The notes under the pieces were generated by a model. It was not told the origin of the DNA. It ran no database searches and saw only the letters and a list, made by a program, of their open reading frames with translations. From Serripes groenlandicus (Eukaryota; Mollusca; Bivalvia; Cardiida; Cardiidae), in contig JASEVX010000013.1 in the NCBI GenBank assembly GCA_031761405.1, positions 39,508,601 to 39,572,600 of the forward strand: a DNA stretch of 64,000 nucleotides, in the 5' to 3' direction. A program made the translations under genes and the position numbers. Of the stretch, positions 10,925 to 22,463 are shown in pieces (the stretch's first letter is position 1; every line of letters starts with the position of its first letter).

Positions 10925-11222
10925 TGATTGGATGATTGATTGGTGTTAAAACGCCGTTGTCAACAATGTTTCAGTCATATCACAGCAACCAGTTCACTTA
11001 CCCATGTGTTTCCTAGATTTCTCACACCAGTACTCCACACAACTGGCTACTTTTCCACATAAGACTTTTAGTCCATTGTTTCAAGACGAATGACGCTTGG
11101 TGCATTGACATTTACCAAACGTAAAGAATTCGGAAAGAATGTTGGCAGAGCTCGAGTCTAAACAATTCCTGGTATAACAGCCCGCGTCGCTACCGACCAA
11201 CTGAGCAAACGGGACTCTGGAA
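10925..11222 (-). mobile_element. SINE-A, antisense, diverged
   Basis: 'gattgattggtgttaaaacg', 'gttgtcaacaatgtttcag', 'ccacataagacttttag', antisense head 'ctaccgaccaactgagc'. It abuts the first CTLD exon. Confidence 0.7.
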
Positions 11223-11494
11223 TTACTACAATGGACTCGCGATAGCTCGTCGTCGATAGGGACGCATGTCAAATTATCGCCGTGATATAACTGAAGTACC
11301 GTTTAAAACGGCGTTTAAACTTCAATGAATCCAAGCAATCGTCGTGTAGAAGACAGTTGTGTGGTGGCATAGCATCGACCTCTGGTACCAAATGTTGTGG
11401 GTTCTTAAAGCTCGTTTCATAAATCAAGGTGAAATTAATAAGTTAAAACTAATCGTCGCGTTCGAATGATCACTCGATTTTGCTAAATCATTTA

Positions 11495-11650
11495 TCTTGG
11501 TAAACAATGGAAATTTAGGTGCCATTGCTCGTTCTGAGCAATGGCACCTAAATGTGCATTGTTTACAAAGGGGGTCAAAATTGCCCGTAAACCAGGGATT
11601 TCAAAATAGTTTTTAGTTACAACTGTTTCACGCCAAGCCCTCGATTTCCG
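11495..11650. repeat. Hairpin MITE, third family (copy 1)
   Basis: A strong inverted repeat: 'ggtaaacaatggaaattta' plus 'ggtgccattgctc', loop 'gttct', then the complement ending 'gcattgtttac'. The flank 'ttcacgccaagccctcg' is shared with the copy at 17320-17640. Confidence 0.8.
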
Positions 11651-11699
11651 TTCATTGAAGATTACGATCAATCTGCGCTTTCCAAAATCTGCAATGTCC

Positions 11700-12600
11700 A
11701 CTAATTAGTCACAGAAGATTTTAAGAAAGTTATGCCATTTGCTGTCCAAAAATATGAAGTTTCTAAAATGCGCAAGTAGATATTGATCTAAACTTGTCAT
11801 AGATACGCTAAGGTTTGTTTTCCTAGAGTACAGCAGAAATGTAGAGCTAAAAATAACGATCTCATTAAAACCAAAACCATCCGCTCGTATACGTACAGCC
11901 AAGTATTTTGGTCTAGTTTTAATGAGATTCACGAAATACTTACTAAAAGCTGTAGAAAAAATAACGACCAAACTGTTGAAGAAATTCATATTTTCTCACT
12001 CCAGTCCGCACTACTATCAACATTGAATTGATAATATCGAGGCACCGAATTACTATATACATGTATGTACATCCGCGACTGGGGTGAAATAGTCCATAAT
12101 AAAGACTTGTTGTATATGTCATGTACTGTCATGAAGTGACAGAGTATTTGAGAATTTGGAGCCTTTATTTGACCTTGCGCGCAATAAAAGTAGAGATAGT
12201 GTGTAGTAAACTGAGCCGCGTTCTGGCGGGTTGCCATAAAGGGGGTGTCTATTTGTTTTCCTGTATAATACATGAAACCCCCTTTTTTAATTGGATTTTT
12301 CTAAGCTGGCAGGTAGCTCTTTTCAGTGATACATGTATATATGTGCCACTGGCGAAAATGGATTGAAGTGTTATAATTGAGAGCTGAAACTTGTTGATTT
12401 ACATGGAAATAAAGAAGGAATTCGTTTGGTGTATTCTGACATTAAACGAAATGCCAAGATAACCTATTTTTGAAATGTATTATCAACTTTTGAGTAACCT
12501 ATATTTGTCTAAGGGAAAACATGGACAATCTCTATAAATGCAGGAATAATTAGCGAAAAAAGGTTAAACAACATTGTGTCAAATGGAGAAATTGCTCGTT
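11700..12600. other. No convincing gene
   Basis: Two minus-strand frames of about 95 codons (11705-11989, 11986-12273) abut here. They show no family motif and the splice context was not convincing. Otherwise unique AT-rich sequence with a MITE remnant near 12580. Confidence 0.35.
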
Positions 12601-12619
12601 TTTGGTCATTTACTACCAG

Positions 12620-12795
12620 TTACAGTATGAACCAGCTAGAGATCGAACCCGCAATCTCCCGCTCCCGATGTGGACATTCGATCACCGATTAACAGTGCAT
12701 ACTAGTATTCGGATCAGACCAAATAGCTGTGAAAATGACACATAGAACCGCCTGGTTCCAAATAGTTACCGCTAACCACTTGACCACGGGTGATT
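12620..12795 (-). mobile_element. tRNA-like SINE head fragment(s), antisense
   Basis: 'gatcgaacccgcaatctccc' and 'cattcgatcaccgatt' are antisense B-box and A-box-like elements. A second similar piece ('ggttccaaatag', 'taaccacttgaccacgg') follows. Confidence 0.5.
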
Positions 12796-12829
12796 CACAG
12801 GTTATGTTTCTTCAACAAGAGGGACATGA

Positions 12830-14042
12830 TGGCCCTGGATTGATCACCTGAATTATGCATATGCAATATCATTTGTCATGCCTACCACAATAAAAACAAG
12901 AGGGCCATGATGGCCCTGGATCGCTTACCTGATTTCTTTTCACTTTAGCTATATAAGCCCCCTGGCAGCCATAGTTTCCGACCAATCAACTTGGCTTAAA
13001 GGAATCTGATAGAGGGTCACCCTAGGATCATTTCTCCAAAATTATTTGAAAATCGGCCTGACACTTTCGGAGAAGAAGATTGTTAAAAGTTTTCACTATA
13101 GCCATATAAGGCAAAATAGCCCCGCCTCCCCTGGCGGCCAAGTTTTTCGACCAATCAACATGACTTGAAGGAATCTGATAGAGGGTCATCCAAGGAAGAT
13201 TTCTAGAAACATATTTGAAAATCGGCCTGACACTTTCGGAGTAGAAGATTTTTTAAGTTTTCACTATAGCCATATAAGGCAAAATAGCCCCCCCCCCCCC
13301 CCCGCCATGTTTTTCGACCAATCAACATGGCTTGAAGGAATCCGATATTTGAAAATCTGCCAACCAGTTTGGGAGAAGAAGAATTTTGAAGTTTTTTTCA
13401 TTTCGTTGTTATGGAAACCAGAATTCTGCATGGATCCCAAAAAATTGAAGGAAATCTGGTGAGGTCATTGAGAGGATTCTTTCTGTGAAATTTCATCCCA
13501 ATCGACCCACTGGTTACTGAGGATAAGAAGTTGACGCACGACGAACACCGCACGACGGACGCCGGACAAAAAGCTCAGGTGAGCTAAAAAAAAAAAAAAA
13601 AAAAAAAACTTGCCTTGAAGTAATCTTGTAGAGGGCCATCAAAGGAACATTGCTACAAAAATCATTTGGAAATTGGCAAGATGCTTTCAGAGGAGAAGAT
13701 TTTTAAAGTGTTCAATATAACCATATATGGCAAAACAGCCCCGCACTCTGGCGGTCATGTTTTTCGACTAATCAACATGGATTGAAGGAATCTGATACAG
13801 GGTCACGCAAGGAACATTTCTACAAAAGTATTTGGAAATCTGACAGATACTTTTGGAGCAGAAGATGTTTTCAAGTTTTCACAATAACCATATAAGGAAA
13901 AACAGCCCCGCCCGATGAGGCCATGTTTTTCAACCAATCAACATGGCTTCAAGGAGAAGATGTTGACGAACGGACGATGCACGCCACACAAAGAGCGATC
14001 ACAATAACTTACATAGAGCACTTCGTGCTCAGGTGAGCTAAA
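12830..14042. repeat. Dispersed repeat with divergent ~150-185-bp internal units
   Basis: Boundaries are 'acaagagggccatgatggcc' on the left and 'gctcaggtgagctaaaa' on the right (also internally at 13575, followed by an A run). Internal units carry 'ccaatcaacatggcttgaag', 'cggcctgacactttcgg' and 'agccatataaggcaaaat' four to five times. Related termini occur at 47115-47561 and 52780-52930. No coding capacity; probably a non-autonomous element. Confidence 0.75.
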
Positions 14043-14379
14043 AAGGTTAGCTCTAGCAAACTATGACATTGAACTTGATTGTTTTACCGTTGAATGATGT
14101 CCCATAACCCAAGAATACAGCTGTCAAAGTTTTAGAAATATTCGAGCAAGTGTTACCGAGTATTAGTTAATTGAACAGGACGCCAGGTGATTGTTATGTG
14201 TCACTCCACATACTTTGACACAAGTCTAGTGTTAATTTTATAACAGGTTCGCCAAGAAAGGTGACATAACTCTTGTTTCGCTTAATAATGCAACTATCAT
14301 TGCCCTTTTCAAGCTTCGACATTTAGCAGTAGAAGACTTTGGAAAACCTAGTGATAGAAAACGAGAAATTATTATTCAT

Positions 14380-14512
14380 TTACGAGAACTTTCTTTTCTT
14401 GCCACAAGGCTTTCAGTTATAGTCATTAATTTGATATTCAATTGCAGAGATTTTCCAAAATGTTCAAAGTCATCTGCTGCCGATTTATAGCATGTGGGAA
14501 AAGGCTTAATAA
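14380..14512. repeat. TTAA-MITE fragment
   Basis: 'gccacaaggctttcag', 'gtcatctgctgccgattt', 'catgtgggaaaaggcttaa'. Confidence 0.5.
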
Positions 14513-14514
14513 AC

Positions 14515-15428
14515 AAGAGATGTTTGTCAAACATATGCCTCCCCTGAGCGCCATGTTGTCAGGAGTATTTGGATGAATCTCAAAATCAATAGAGGTCATC
14601 TACTGTTCACCCTCAGCCTCCATGTCAAGTTTTAGGGCCATGGGTGGAGGCAATGTTGAGTTATCACTCTGACAAGCTTTTTGCGTTCAAGGTCACTGTG
14701 ACCTTGACCTTTGACCCGATTACCTCAAATTCAAAAGGGGTCAAGTTTCAGGAAATGAAAGCTCCAGGTATTGTTTAGTTATCGCTAGTACAAGCTTGGT
14801 CACTGTGACCTTGACCTTTCACATGATGACCTCACAAAAGGGGTCATTTACTGGTCATCCCCAGCCCCATGCTAAGTTTAAGGGTCATGGGTGCATGCAA
14901 TGTCGAGTTAATCACTCGGACAACATTTTGCATTCAAGGTTAGCAACCTTGACGTTTAGCAACCTTGATGTTTGACCTATTGACCTCACAATCAATGGGG
15001 GTCATCTACTGGTCACACCGAGCCTCCATGTCAAGTTTGAGGACCATGGGTGCAGCCAATGTCGAATTATCACTTGGACAAGCTTTTTGCGTTCAAGGTC
15101 ACTGTGTCCTTCACCTTTGACCAAATTACCTCAACATCAATGGGGGTCATGTACTGGTCACCCCCAGCCTCCATGTTGAGTTTGAGGGCCCTGAGTGCAG
15201 GCAATGTTGAGTTATTACTCTGACAAGCTTTTCGTGTTCAAGGTCACTGTGACCTTGACCTGATGACCTCAAAATCAATAGGGTTCGTCTACTGGTCATC
15301 CCCAACCTTCAAGACCATAGATCCATTTTGGAGTTATCACTCAGATAAGCTTTGGTCTACCGATGGACCGACCGACCGACATGTGCAAAGCAATATACCC
15401 CTCTTCTTCGAAGGGGGCATAATAAATA
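14515..15428. repeat. Dispersed repeat with ~160-bp internal units
   Basis: Left end 'aacaagagatgtttgtcaaa'; right end 'cccctcttcttcgaaggggg' (a palindrome) after 'accgaccgaccgacatg'. Internal units repeat 'ggtcactgtgaccttgacct', 'tgcaggcaatgttgagttat' and 'ctactggtcacc' about five times. The right-end palindrome also begins the repeat at 31140. No coding content. Confidence 0.75.
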
Positions 15429-15652
15429 TATCTACATACATAAAATTAAGCTTGAACAGGTAACGGTTAACTTGTCAAAATAGGGGTAAATAACTCTTAG
15501 GGGTGTTTTAATAATGTTACTTTCATACTTCATGCTTTAAATAAATTTATTGTTAATTTAAATATCTGACTAAATAAACATGTAACAGAAATGTCATCCA
15601 ACTCTAATAATCTAAAAAACAAAGCCAGAACAATTACCAACAAACTCATTCC

Positions 15653-15882
15653 TTAACCCTTTCCCTCATATAAATGCTTTCGGACGCCTCTACAGCAGAC
15701 AGCTTTTTGAAAACATAGTGACAAAAGAAGAAATTGCACAAAACGTGCAATTTCTCCTTTTGCCACAATGTTTTCCACTTTTAGTCATAGGTTATCCATT
15801 CAATTATGGAGATTTTCTATGTTTTGACAAAATACGTTCAAAGTCGTCTGCTGCAGAATTGTCGTATGAGGGAAAGGGTTAA
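15653..15882 (+). mobile_element. TTAA-MITE, intact 230-bp copy
   Basis: Clean reference copy: TTAA, then CCCTTTCCCTCATATAAATG at one end and GTATGAGGGAAAGGG, TTAA at the other. The middle has a short hairpin (AAATTGCACAAAACGTGCAATTT), and CTGCAGCAGAC-like boxes sit near both ends. TTAA duplication with CCC termini is what piggyBac-class transposases make; no transposase is encoded. Confidence 0.85.
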
Positions 15883-16112
15883 AACTTTCCCACATATGAC
15901 ATTTCTGCAGCAGACGACTTTAAAAACATCTGGACACAAATAGAAAAAATTCTTTTTAAAAAAAAAGATAATTATTGAATAGAGTTGAAAACGTTGTGGC
16001 AAAGTGAGAAATTGCCCGTTTTGAGCAATATTTCCTTTTTGTCACCATGTTTTCAAAAGACCTCTGCTGCAGAGACGTCAGAAAGCGTCTATATATGGGA
16101 GAGGATTAGCCA
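15879..16112. repeat. TTAA-MITE, abutting second copy
   Basis: Follows directly, sharing TTAA with the previous copy: 'ctttcccacatatgacattt', 'ctgcagcagacgac', ending 'gtctatatatgggagagg', 'atta'. Two head-to-tail copies. Confidence 0.65.
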
Positions 16113-16429
16113 GAGACAGTGACTCAGAGGTTCATCATGGGATCCACAAGAGCTTGGTCGCTAGAACTTTCAATACAGTCTGGGAAATAAGCACAAGCCC
16201 AAAACCCACTGATTTTGAAAAGTGTTTGGGCCTATGGATTTTTCCATTCATAAGGCGGAGTGAATGATGTGAAACAAACAAATGGCTTATGTTTATCTTG
16301 TTCTGGATTTCATAGTTGCAAACTGTGTAGACCCAAATCGGTTTCCATTTCAAATTCATTCTTCTCTAAGTCACTGTCTGCAATATGAACTCCCCTAATA
16401 CATATATATGTTAGGAGGAATTGCTCATT

Positions 16430-16870
16430 ACATGTGGGAACGGGTTCATTTTCCAACCTCCCCTGCTGTATGTTTTATTGTGACAGGGCCCCAATATCCC
16501 TTTCCCACATGCAGACGTATTTTGACACATGGAAAATATTGTGGCAAAACAGAAATCACTAATTATGATTAATTCTCCTTTTCCCACAATGTTTTTTTTT
16601 TAATCTCTGTCCAATAATTATCCCTTTCCTACTTGTAGATGCATTTAAAGGCATCTCGAGCAGGGTTATTGAAAACATTGTGGCAAAAGTAAAAATTGTT
16701 TATAATGAGCAATGTCGTCTTTTGCCACAATGTTTTCACTTCTATTTAATCGTTATACATGTATCTACTTATAAATTTATCACTTATTGATTTTTTTCAT
16801 ATTTTTGCCCATGTGTTTTCAAAATGGTATACTGCAGACTTGTTGAATATGGAAAACCGCAACTGTCTTA
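16430..16870. repeat. Two or three broken TTAA-MITE copies
   Basis: 'cctttcccacatgcagacg' (16500), 'cctttcctacttgtagatg' (16625) and 'cattgtggcaaaagtaaaa' with 'ttttgccacaatgttttcac' (16675-16745). Confidence 0.6.
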
Positions 16871-17319
16871 GTTGATGTTACAACTCGACGTGCAGACCTA
16901 GCAGAAGTGTATGTGACGGTTTCATCTTCACATGTGACAGTCTTCTTATTACGTGAGACAGGAAAGTCATTCCATGTAGTGGGGTCAACATTACATGTGA
17001 TAGTTTTATCATAACAGGTAAATGGTTAACCTTTTCTGCAGCAGACAATATTTGAAAACATTGTGGCAAAATGAGAAATTGCTTGAGCTATTTGATTATT
17101 TTTCCACAATGTTAACAGCTATATGAAGATTCTAATGATAGCGCTTACCTAAAATAAATTTTCTACATTATTGCATAGTATTATATTGTAAATGGTTAAA
17201 TAAGATCTAGTCTAATTAAGATATGATTTTGACACATGGTGAAACTTGAACGCATAAAACATTGTGGTAAAATTAGAAGGTGAACATTCAGTAAAACAAA
17301 TTTTACAGGTATATCATAT

Positions 17320-17640
17320 TAGTCAGCGTGAACCCTTTCCCACAGTACAATAAAACTGTAACATTGTAAAACATCTACACACAAATCGAAGGCTTGGCAT
17401 GAAACGGTTGCAACTAAAACCCTATTTTGAAAAACCCTGGTTTTGGGGCAACTTTGACCCCTTTGTAAACAATGCAAATTTAGGTGCCATTGCTCAGAAC
17501 GAGCAATGGCACCTAAATTTCCATTGTTTACCAAGTAAAATGATTTAACGCTTATAAAGACCTTATGATGAGGTGATTAACCTTGGTAAATAATACCAAT
17601 TTTTGTTACAACCGTTTCACGCCAAGCCCTCGAAATATAT
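17320..17640. repeat. Hairpin MITE, third family (copy 2)
   Basis: Opposite orientation to 11495-11650. Stem 'gtaaacaatgcaaatttagg' with 'ttccattgtttac', 'tgccattgctcagaacgagc' at the tip, and flanks 'cgaaggcttggcatgaaacg' and 'ttcacgccaagccctcg', which are themselves complementary and extend the inverted repeat. Confidence 0.8.
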
Positions 17641-17659
17641 GCAAAATCTATTATTATTG

Positions 17660-17900
17660 AACATATAACAATTGAATACGACTGAAGATATTGTGGCAAA
17701 AGGAGAAAATTCCCACAATGCAAGAATCTTTTTAAAAGCAGTCTGCTGTAGATGCTTCACAAAGTGTCTCTTTTATGGAAAAGGGTTTATCAATTACCTG
17801 ATGCTGATGGCTTTTGATGTAAATGCAGCAGATTTCTTTTTGAAAACATTGTGAGAATTTTTTTTTCAAAATAAACAATATTTCGTTTTCCCACAGTATT
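17660..17900. repeat. Broken TTAA-MITE copies
   Basis: 'gaagatattgtggcaaaagg', 'gcagtctgctgtagatgctt', 'ggaaaagggttta', and a further half-copy to 17900. Confidence 0.5.
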
Positions 17901-18234
17901 GTTTTTCAAATCTGTTTCGAAATATCCTATTTTTTCAAAGCAGATTATTACAAAAAAAATAGTATAGTATAAAGTACATTTTAACCCTACGTTGACGCAG
18001 ATGACTTCTTAGGAAGATGTTGATCAAATATATTAAGAAAAGGGGATATAACTCAAGGAGAAATTATTCAAATCATCAGTTTCTCATTTTCCCACAATGT
18101 TTTCAAATCAGTATCAATAGTTAAGTCCTACTTTATTTGCTATAACTATTTTTGTTCAAACAAACCACTCCAAATATATCATATCAGGTTAACATAATAA
18201 TAAACAAACAGAATTATATTGAAATTAAGTTGCA

Positions 18235-18425
18235 CAGAGTTGAGGAATACTTACTCAAGAGGTCAAATAAGGGGCAGTGAACAGCTGATTTACTCACAAT
18301 ATCTTTCTTATTATCCAACCAAACCCTATGATGTGGGTACTCAAAAGCATCGTCTCATCGAGACGATTCTTTTGAGTGCCCACAACATAGGCATAGAGGG
18401 TCAATAAGTATTTTAGAACATACAA
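18235..18425. mobile_element. Second-family hairpin MITE (MITE-2)
   Basis: Core inverted repeat 'ccctatgatgtgggtactc', 'gcatcgtctcatcgagacga', 'ttcttttgagtgcccacaac'. The flanks ('caagaggtcaaataagggg', 'tttagaacatacaaaatgcc') match other copies at 19284 and 20520. Confidence 0.75.
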
Positions 18426-18625
18426 AATGCCCATAAGCCTTATCTCTGATTACTTACAAGTTACAACATAATAAAGTGTACCTTTATGCACAGCAAAATA
18501 TTGTGAAAAAAATATGTGTATACATTTACTGGTTTTTATAAGCAATTTTACCTTTAAAATATCATTTACTACTAATGCAAGTTGTCTTCAGTCCTCTACA
18601 TATTTGAAATTGAAATTTAATTCAA

Positions 18626-18700
18626 TGAGGTTTTAAGTGGTTTTCAACAGTTTTTCAATAACATGACAGTGCACCGATTCATGATATCTTGGAAACAAAC
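18626..18700 (-). repeat. SINE tail fragment
   Basis: 'gtggttttcaacagtttttc' followed by 'aataacatgacagtgcacc' resembles a decayed SINE-A tail. Confidence 0.35.
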
Positions 18701-19040
18701 CTTACTACATGTAGTGCTAAGCCAGGAAGTATAGCACTACAACCAAATGCACTCCACCATTGGAGTGAAGGAAAATAATTGCAATAATTATGACGTCATA
18801 ACATGTTACCCTGGCGACTGAAAACATCTCATGGGAATTATTTCTCATTGGTCTATTATGATTTGTCTCATTCCCAGATATTTCTACAAATCTTGGCAGT
18901 ATGTATGCAATATAATTCTCTTTCCATCACAATTAATGCATCATAAATGCCACTTTCCTTTTTGAGATAAACGAAGATGCAGATAAGCCGGCACCTCGAT
19001 GCAGTCTGATCATAGTCTTCCCTGGTCAAATTGGAAACCA

Positions 19041-19197
19041 ATTTCTCTATATATATAGCACTTTTGAAAATACAGACACTTTCTGCTGAGAGCCATTTTT
19101 TCTATATATAGCACTTTTGAAAATACAGACACTTTCTGCTGAGAGCCAATTTTTCTATATATATAGCACTTTTGAAAATACAGACACTTTCTGCGGC
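19041..19197. repeat. Three tandem ~55-bp units
   Basis: 'tctatatatatagcactttt', 'gaaaatacagacactttctg', 'ctgagagcca' repeated three times. Confidence 0.85.
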
Positions 19198-19283
19198 CTT
19201 GCAGTAGACGACTTTTAAAAACAACGAGGCAAAAGGTGAAATTGCGCATGATGAGCAACTTCTCCCTTTTGCCACAGTATTTT

Positions 19284-19490
19284 CAGTTTGTGAGCTCTAG
19301 ATAAGGGGCATTTTTCATGTTCTAAAATCCTTATTTGATATTCGAACCCTATGTTGTGGGTACTCAAAAGAATCGTCTCGGTCAGACGATTATTTTGAGT
19401 ACACACAACATAGGATTTGGTAGAGCAATAAGAGAAATATTGTGGGGAAAAGACCTGTTCAGTCCCTCTTATCTAGTCCTCTGCAGTTCA
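19284..19490. mobile_element. MITE-2 copy
   Basis: 'gagctctagataaggggcat' to 'cccctcttatctagtcctctg'-like right end; core 'ttgtgggtactcaaaagaat', 'cgtctcggtcagacgatt'. Inside a TTAA-MITE remnant (19200-19570). Confidence 0.75.
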
Positions 19491-20157
19491 ATACGATAAT
19501 CATACTTTCATTTATAGTGATTTTCCATAGTTTTACACAAATAGTTCATTGTTGTATGTGGGAAAGGGTTAAACTATTTTGATGTACATGTAATTACCAT
19601 CAACTTCAAAACCTACCATGGATCAATTTTGGTGCGATATGGTTCTCTCAGTACATGCCACGAAATATATAAACCCTTTCCCTCATACAGGCACCTTAAA
19701 ATGCCTCTGCAGCAGCCGACTTAAGAAACATAGTGACAAATGTTTTCAACTCTATTCAATTATCATACTAAATTAATAATGATTTTTCCATGGTTTTACG
19801 TGATTATTTTTCTGCATCAGATTTGTTGCGAGTACTCAGTATTGTTAAAATAATTTGATGATAGTTAGGTACTATCAGTTTCAAAACCTACGAAAGATAG
19901 TTTTAGTGTGAAATTGTTCTCCTTTGGCTTTAATTATAATTATTCAAGCCACTAGACTCATCAACATCAGTTTTACATACATGCATTGTATCTCAATGTA
20001 CATCAACCCTTTGCTTTATTATAAATAGTACAGAACAAATGTTACCCTTTTCATAGTGAGTAGATAATTATGTACATGTTATGATGTATGTGTTTGAGAT
20101 GTATAACATATTTAATATCCATATAGTGAAGAATCTTGTGTGACTGTGCGGATCCTT

Positions 20158-20370
20158 TAACCCTTTCCCTCATACAACAAATCTGCAGAAGACGACTTTA
20201 TCTAGGCTGAAATAGGAAATATCTCTCAGAGTCTGTAAAATGAAAAATTATTGAATAGATTTGAAAAGAAAGTGGCAAAAAGAGAAATTGCTCATTATTA
20301 GTAAATTTTCATTTTGTCACCATCATATTTTCAGAAATTGTTGATGCAGACGCATGAAAACTCCTCTTCA
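20158..20370. repeat. TTAA-MITE, degraded
   Basis: 'ttaaccctttccctcatac', 'aaatctgcagaagacgac', 'agaaattgctcattattag'; the right terminus is lost. Confidence 0.6.
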
Positions 20371-20519
20371 TGATGGAAATTAGACCCCAAATTGCTAGAC
20401 ACAGCACTTTGATTTCAGTTCAAAGCTCTTATTCTTAATAACGAAAAGAAACGTCTTTGCAATGTCCAACTTTATCTCACCTAACATACTCAGGCTATCA
20501 TTCAAATTTCAATTAAACC

Positions 20520-20718
20520 CAAGAGCTCTAGATAAGGGGAGTTTTGCATGTTTTAAAATCTTTATTTTACACTCTAACCCTATGTTGTGGGTACTCAAAA
20601 GAATCGTCTCAATGAGACGATTCTTTTGAGTACCCACATCATAGGGTTTGCTTGGATAACAAGAGAGATATTGTAGAGAAAAGAGCTGAATACTACTCAT
20701 TATCTGGATCTCTGAAAC
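20520..20718. mobile_element. MITE-2, best-preserved hairpin
   Basis: Stem arms of about 34 bp with one mismatch (ccctatgttgtggg... against ...cccacatcataggg) meet at 'gtctcaatgagac' with almost no loop. Ends 'gagctctagataaggggag' and 'cattatctggatctctg' are complementary. Confidence 0.8.
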
Positions 20719-21029
20719 CCTCTTTAAACATGTCGACGATTTCTGGCACCTCTGCAGCAGACAAACTTTGTGAATATAAAAGCAATAGAAGAAATTATTC
20801 ATAATAAGCAATTTCTTCCTTTTACACAATGTGGGGAAAAGGTTCAACCTACGCTGTGGTTACTAAGTGACCAAGACACCATGTGGATGACTTACATTCT
20901 CATAGCATTATATGGTTAAGGTGGCAAATAATGATTTTAGAACATGATTGAAATATATCCCAAAAGCTCTAGAAGCATATTTCATGATTTACCCCTTTGC
21001 CACATACAACAAATCCACAACAAACTACT

Positions 21030-21460
21030 TTAACTCTTTCCCTCATATAGACGCTTTCTGACGCCTCTGCAGCAGATGGCTTTTTTGAAACATAGTGACA
21101 AAAGAAGAAATTGCTCAAAACAAGCAATTTTAGGTTATCCATTCAATTAAAGAGATTTTCCATTTTTTGACAAAATATGTTCAAAGTCGTCTGCTGCAGA
21201 ATTGTCGTATGAATGAATGTATATTGTTTTATGGCGCATCGACAGCTAAGGTCATTTAGCGCGCAATTAAATTTAATTATTCATGATCCCTGGGTAAACA
21301 AACCAACACTAGGCTAGAAAATGTGCCTTGCCCAAGGGCACTCCACCATGACCGTAGTGCCGCGACTGGGGATCGAACCCAGGACACCCGGTTTCGAAAT
21401 CCCCGACGCTAACCACTCGATCACAGCAGATTCCAGAATTTTCGTATGAGGGAAAGGGTT
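21030..21460 (+). mobile_element. TTAA-MITE split by a SINE
   Basis: Starts 'ttaactctttccctcatata' and resumes after the SINE at 'agaattttcgtatgagggaa', 'agggttaa'. The bases 'agaattgtcgtatg' at the left breakpoint recur as 'agaattttcgtatg' at the right, fitting a ~14-bp target duplication. The central hairpin is also partly deleted. Confidence 0.75.
21208..21434 (-). mobile_element. SINE-D, antisense, nested in MITE
   Basis: Minus-strand head 'tgatcgagtggttagcgtcg' (A box) and 'tgggttcgatccccagtcgc' (B box), then 'tgcccttgggcaaggcacat' and 'tacccagggatcatgaataa'. The same body is seen at 50160-50345. Confidence 0.8.
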
Positions 21461-21509
21461 AAAAACACCTAGGTGAAAATATGTAAATTCTCCGAGTCTG
21501 AAACTACGA

Positions 21510-21655
21510 GTATTGAGAAGAGTTGAAACCATTGTGGCAAAAGGAGAAATTGCTCATGATGAGCCATTTCTCCTTTTGTCACAGTGTCTACAAATGTTAT
21601 TTGCTGCAGATGAGACAAAATGTGTCTGCAAACGGGTAAAGGGGTTAAACCCTAA
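21510..21655. repeat. TTAA-MITE fragment
   Basis: 'cattgtggcaaaaggagaaa', 'gctcatgatgagc', 'cttttgtcacagtg'. Confidence 0.55.
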
Positions 21656-21889
21656 GTTGTGGGTATACATATACAGTGTCAAGACCATTACTTATTTCAT
21701 AAATACACATTGTGTTAACCCTTGAAAGTTTCTCAGATACAACAAATCTGCAGCAGACGACTTAGAAAACAATGATGCAAAAACATGGAAAATCACTATA
21801 AATGAAAGTATAATTACTGAACAAAGTTTAAAACATAGTGGCAAAAGGTGCAATTGCTTGTTTTGATACCAAATATGGATTTTAACCAT

Positions 21890-22075
21890 TTCCCACATAC
21901 AGACGCTTTCTGACGCCTCTGCAAATTGTTTGAAGAATCAATGCCTTATTACAAATGTCCTTTATTGAAATTGCTTGTTTTGAGCAATTACTCCTTTTGT
22001 CACAATAATTCAAAAGTCCTCTCCTGCAGAGGCGTCAGAAAGCGTCTGTATGTGGGAAAGGGTTAAAATCCATAT
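21890..22075. repeat. TTAA-MITE, rearranged
   Basis: 'ttaaccatttcccacataca', 'gacgctttctgacgcctc' and right end 'gtctgtatgtgggaaaggg', 'ttaa', with part of the middle replaced. Confidence 0.6.
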
Positions 22076-22079
22076 TTGA

Positions 22080-22205
22080 CCCTTAAACCCTATGTTGTGG
22101 GTACTCAAAAGACATTTCCCTTAACATTAGTTGGGTAATAAGACAGATCTATATTGTGTAGAACTAGAAAAGACAATTATTTTCCTCCTTATCTAGACCA
22201 CTGCA
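22080..22205. repeat. MITE-2 half copy
   Basis: 'accctatgttgtgggtactc' followed by 'aaaaga' and then the right flank; the second stem arm is deleted. Confidence 0.55.
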
Positions 22206-22226
22206 ATCCTTATTCATCCAACTCTG

Positions 22227-22457
22227 TTAACCCCTTTCCCTCATACGACAATTCTGCAGCAGACGACTTTGAAAATATTTTGTCAAAATTTAGAAAATCT
22301 CTATAATTGAATGGATAACCTATGACTAAAAGTTGAAAACATTGTGGCAAAAGGAGAAATTGCTCGTTTTGAGCAATTTCTTCTTTTGTCACATTGTTTT
22401 TTAAAAAGCAGTCTGCTGCAGAGGCGTCAGAAAGTGTCTATATGAGGGAAAGGGTTA
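22227..22457 (-). mobile_element. TTAA-MITE abutting the carrier gene
   Basis: Near-complete copy: 'ttaacccctttccctcatac', 'gacaattctgcagcagacga', 'gctcgttttgagc', 'gtctatatgagggaaaggg', 'ttaa'. Its right TTAA lies six bases from the stop codon of the SLC25A51-like gene, so it forms the start of that gene's 3' UTR. Confidence 0.85.
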
Positions 22458-22463
22458 AGTTTA

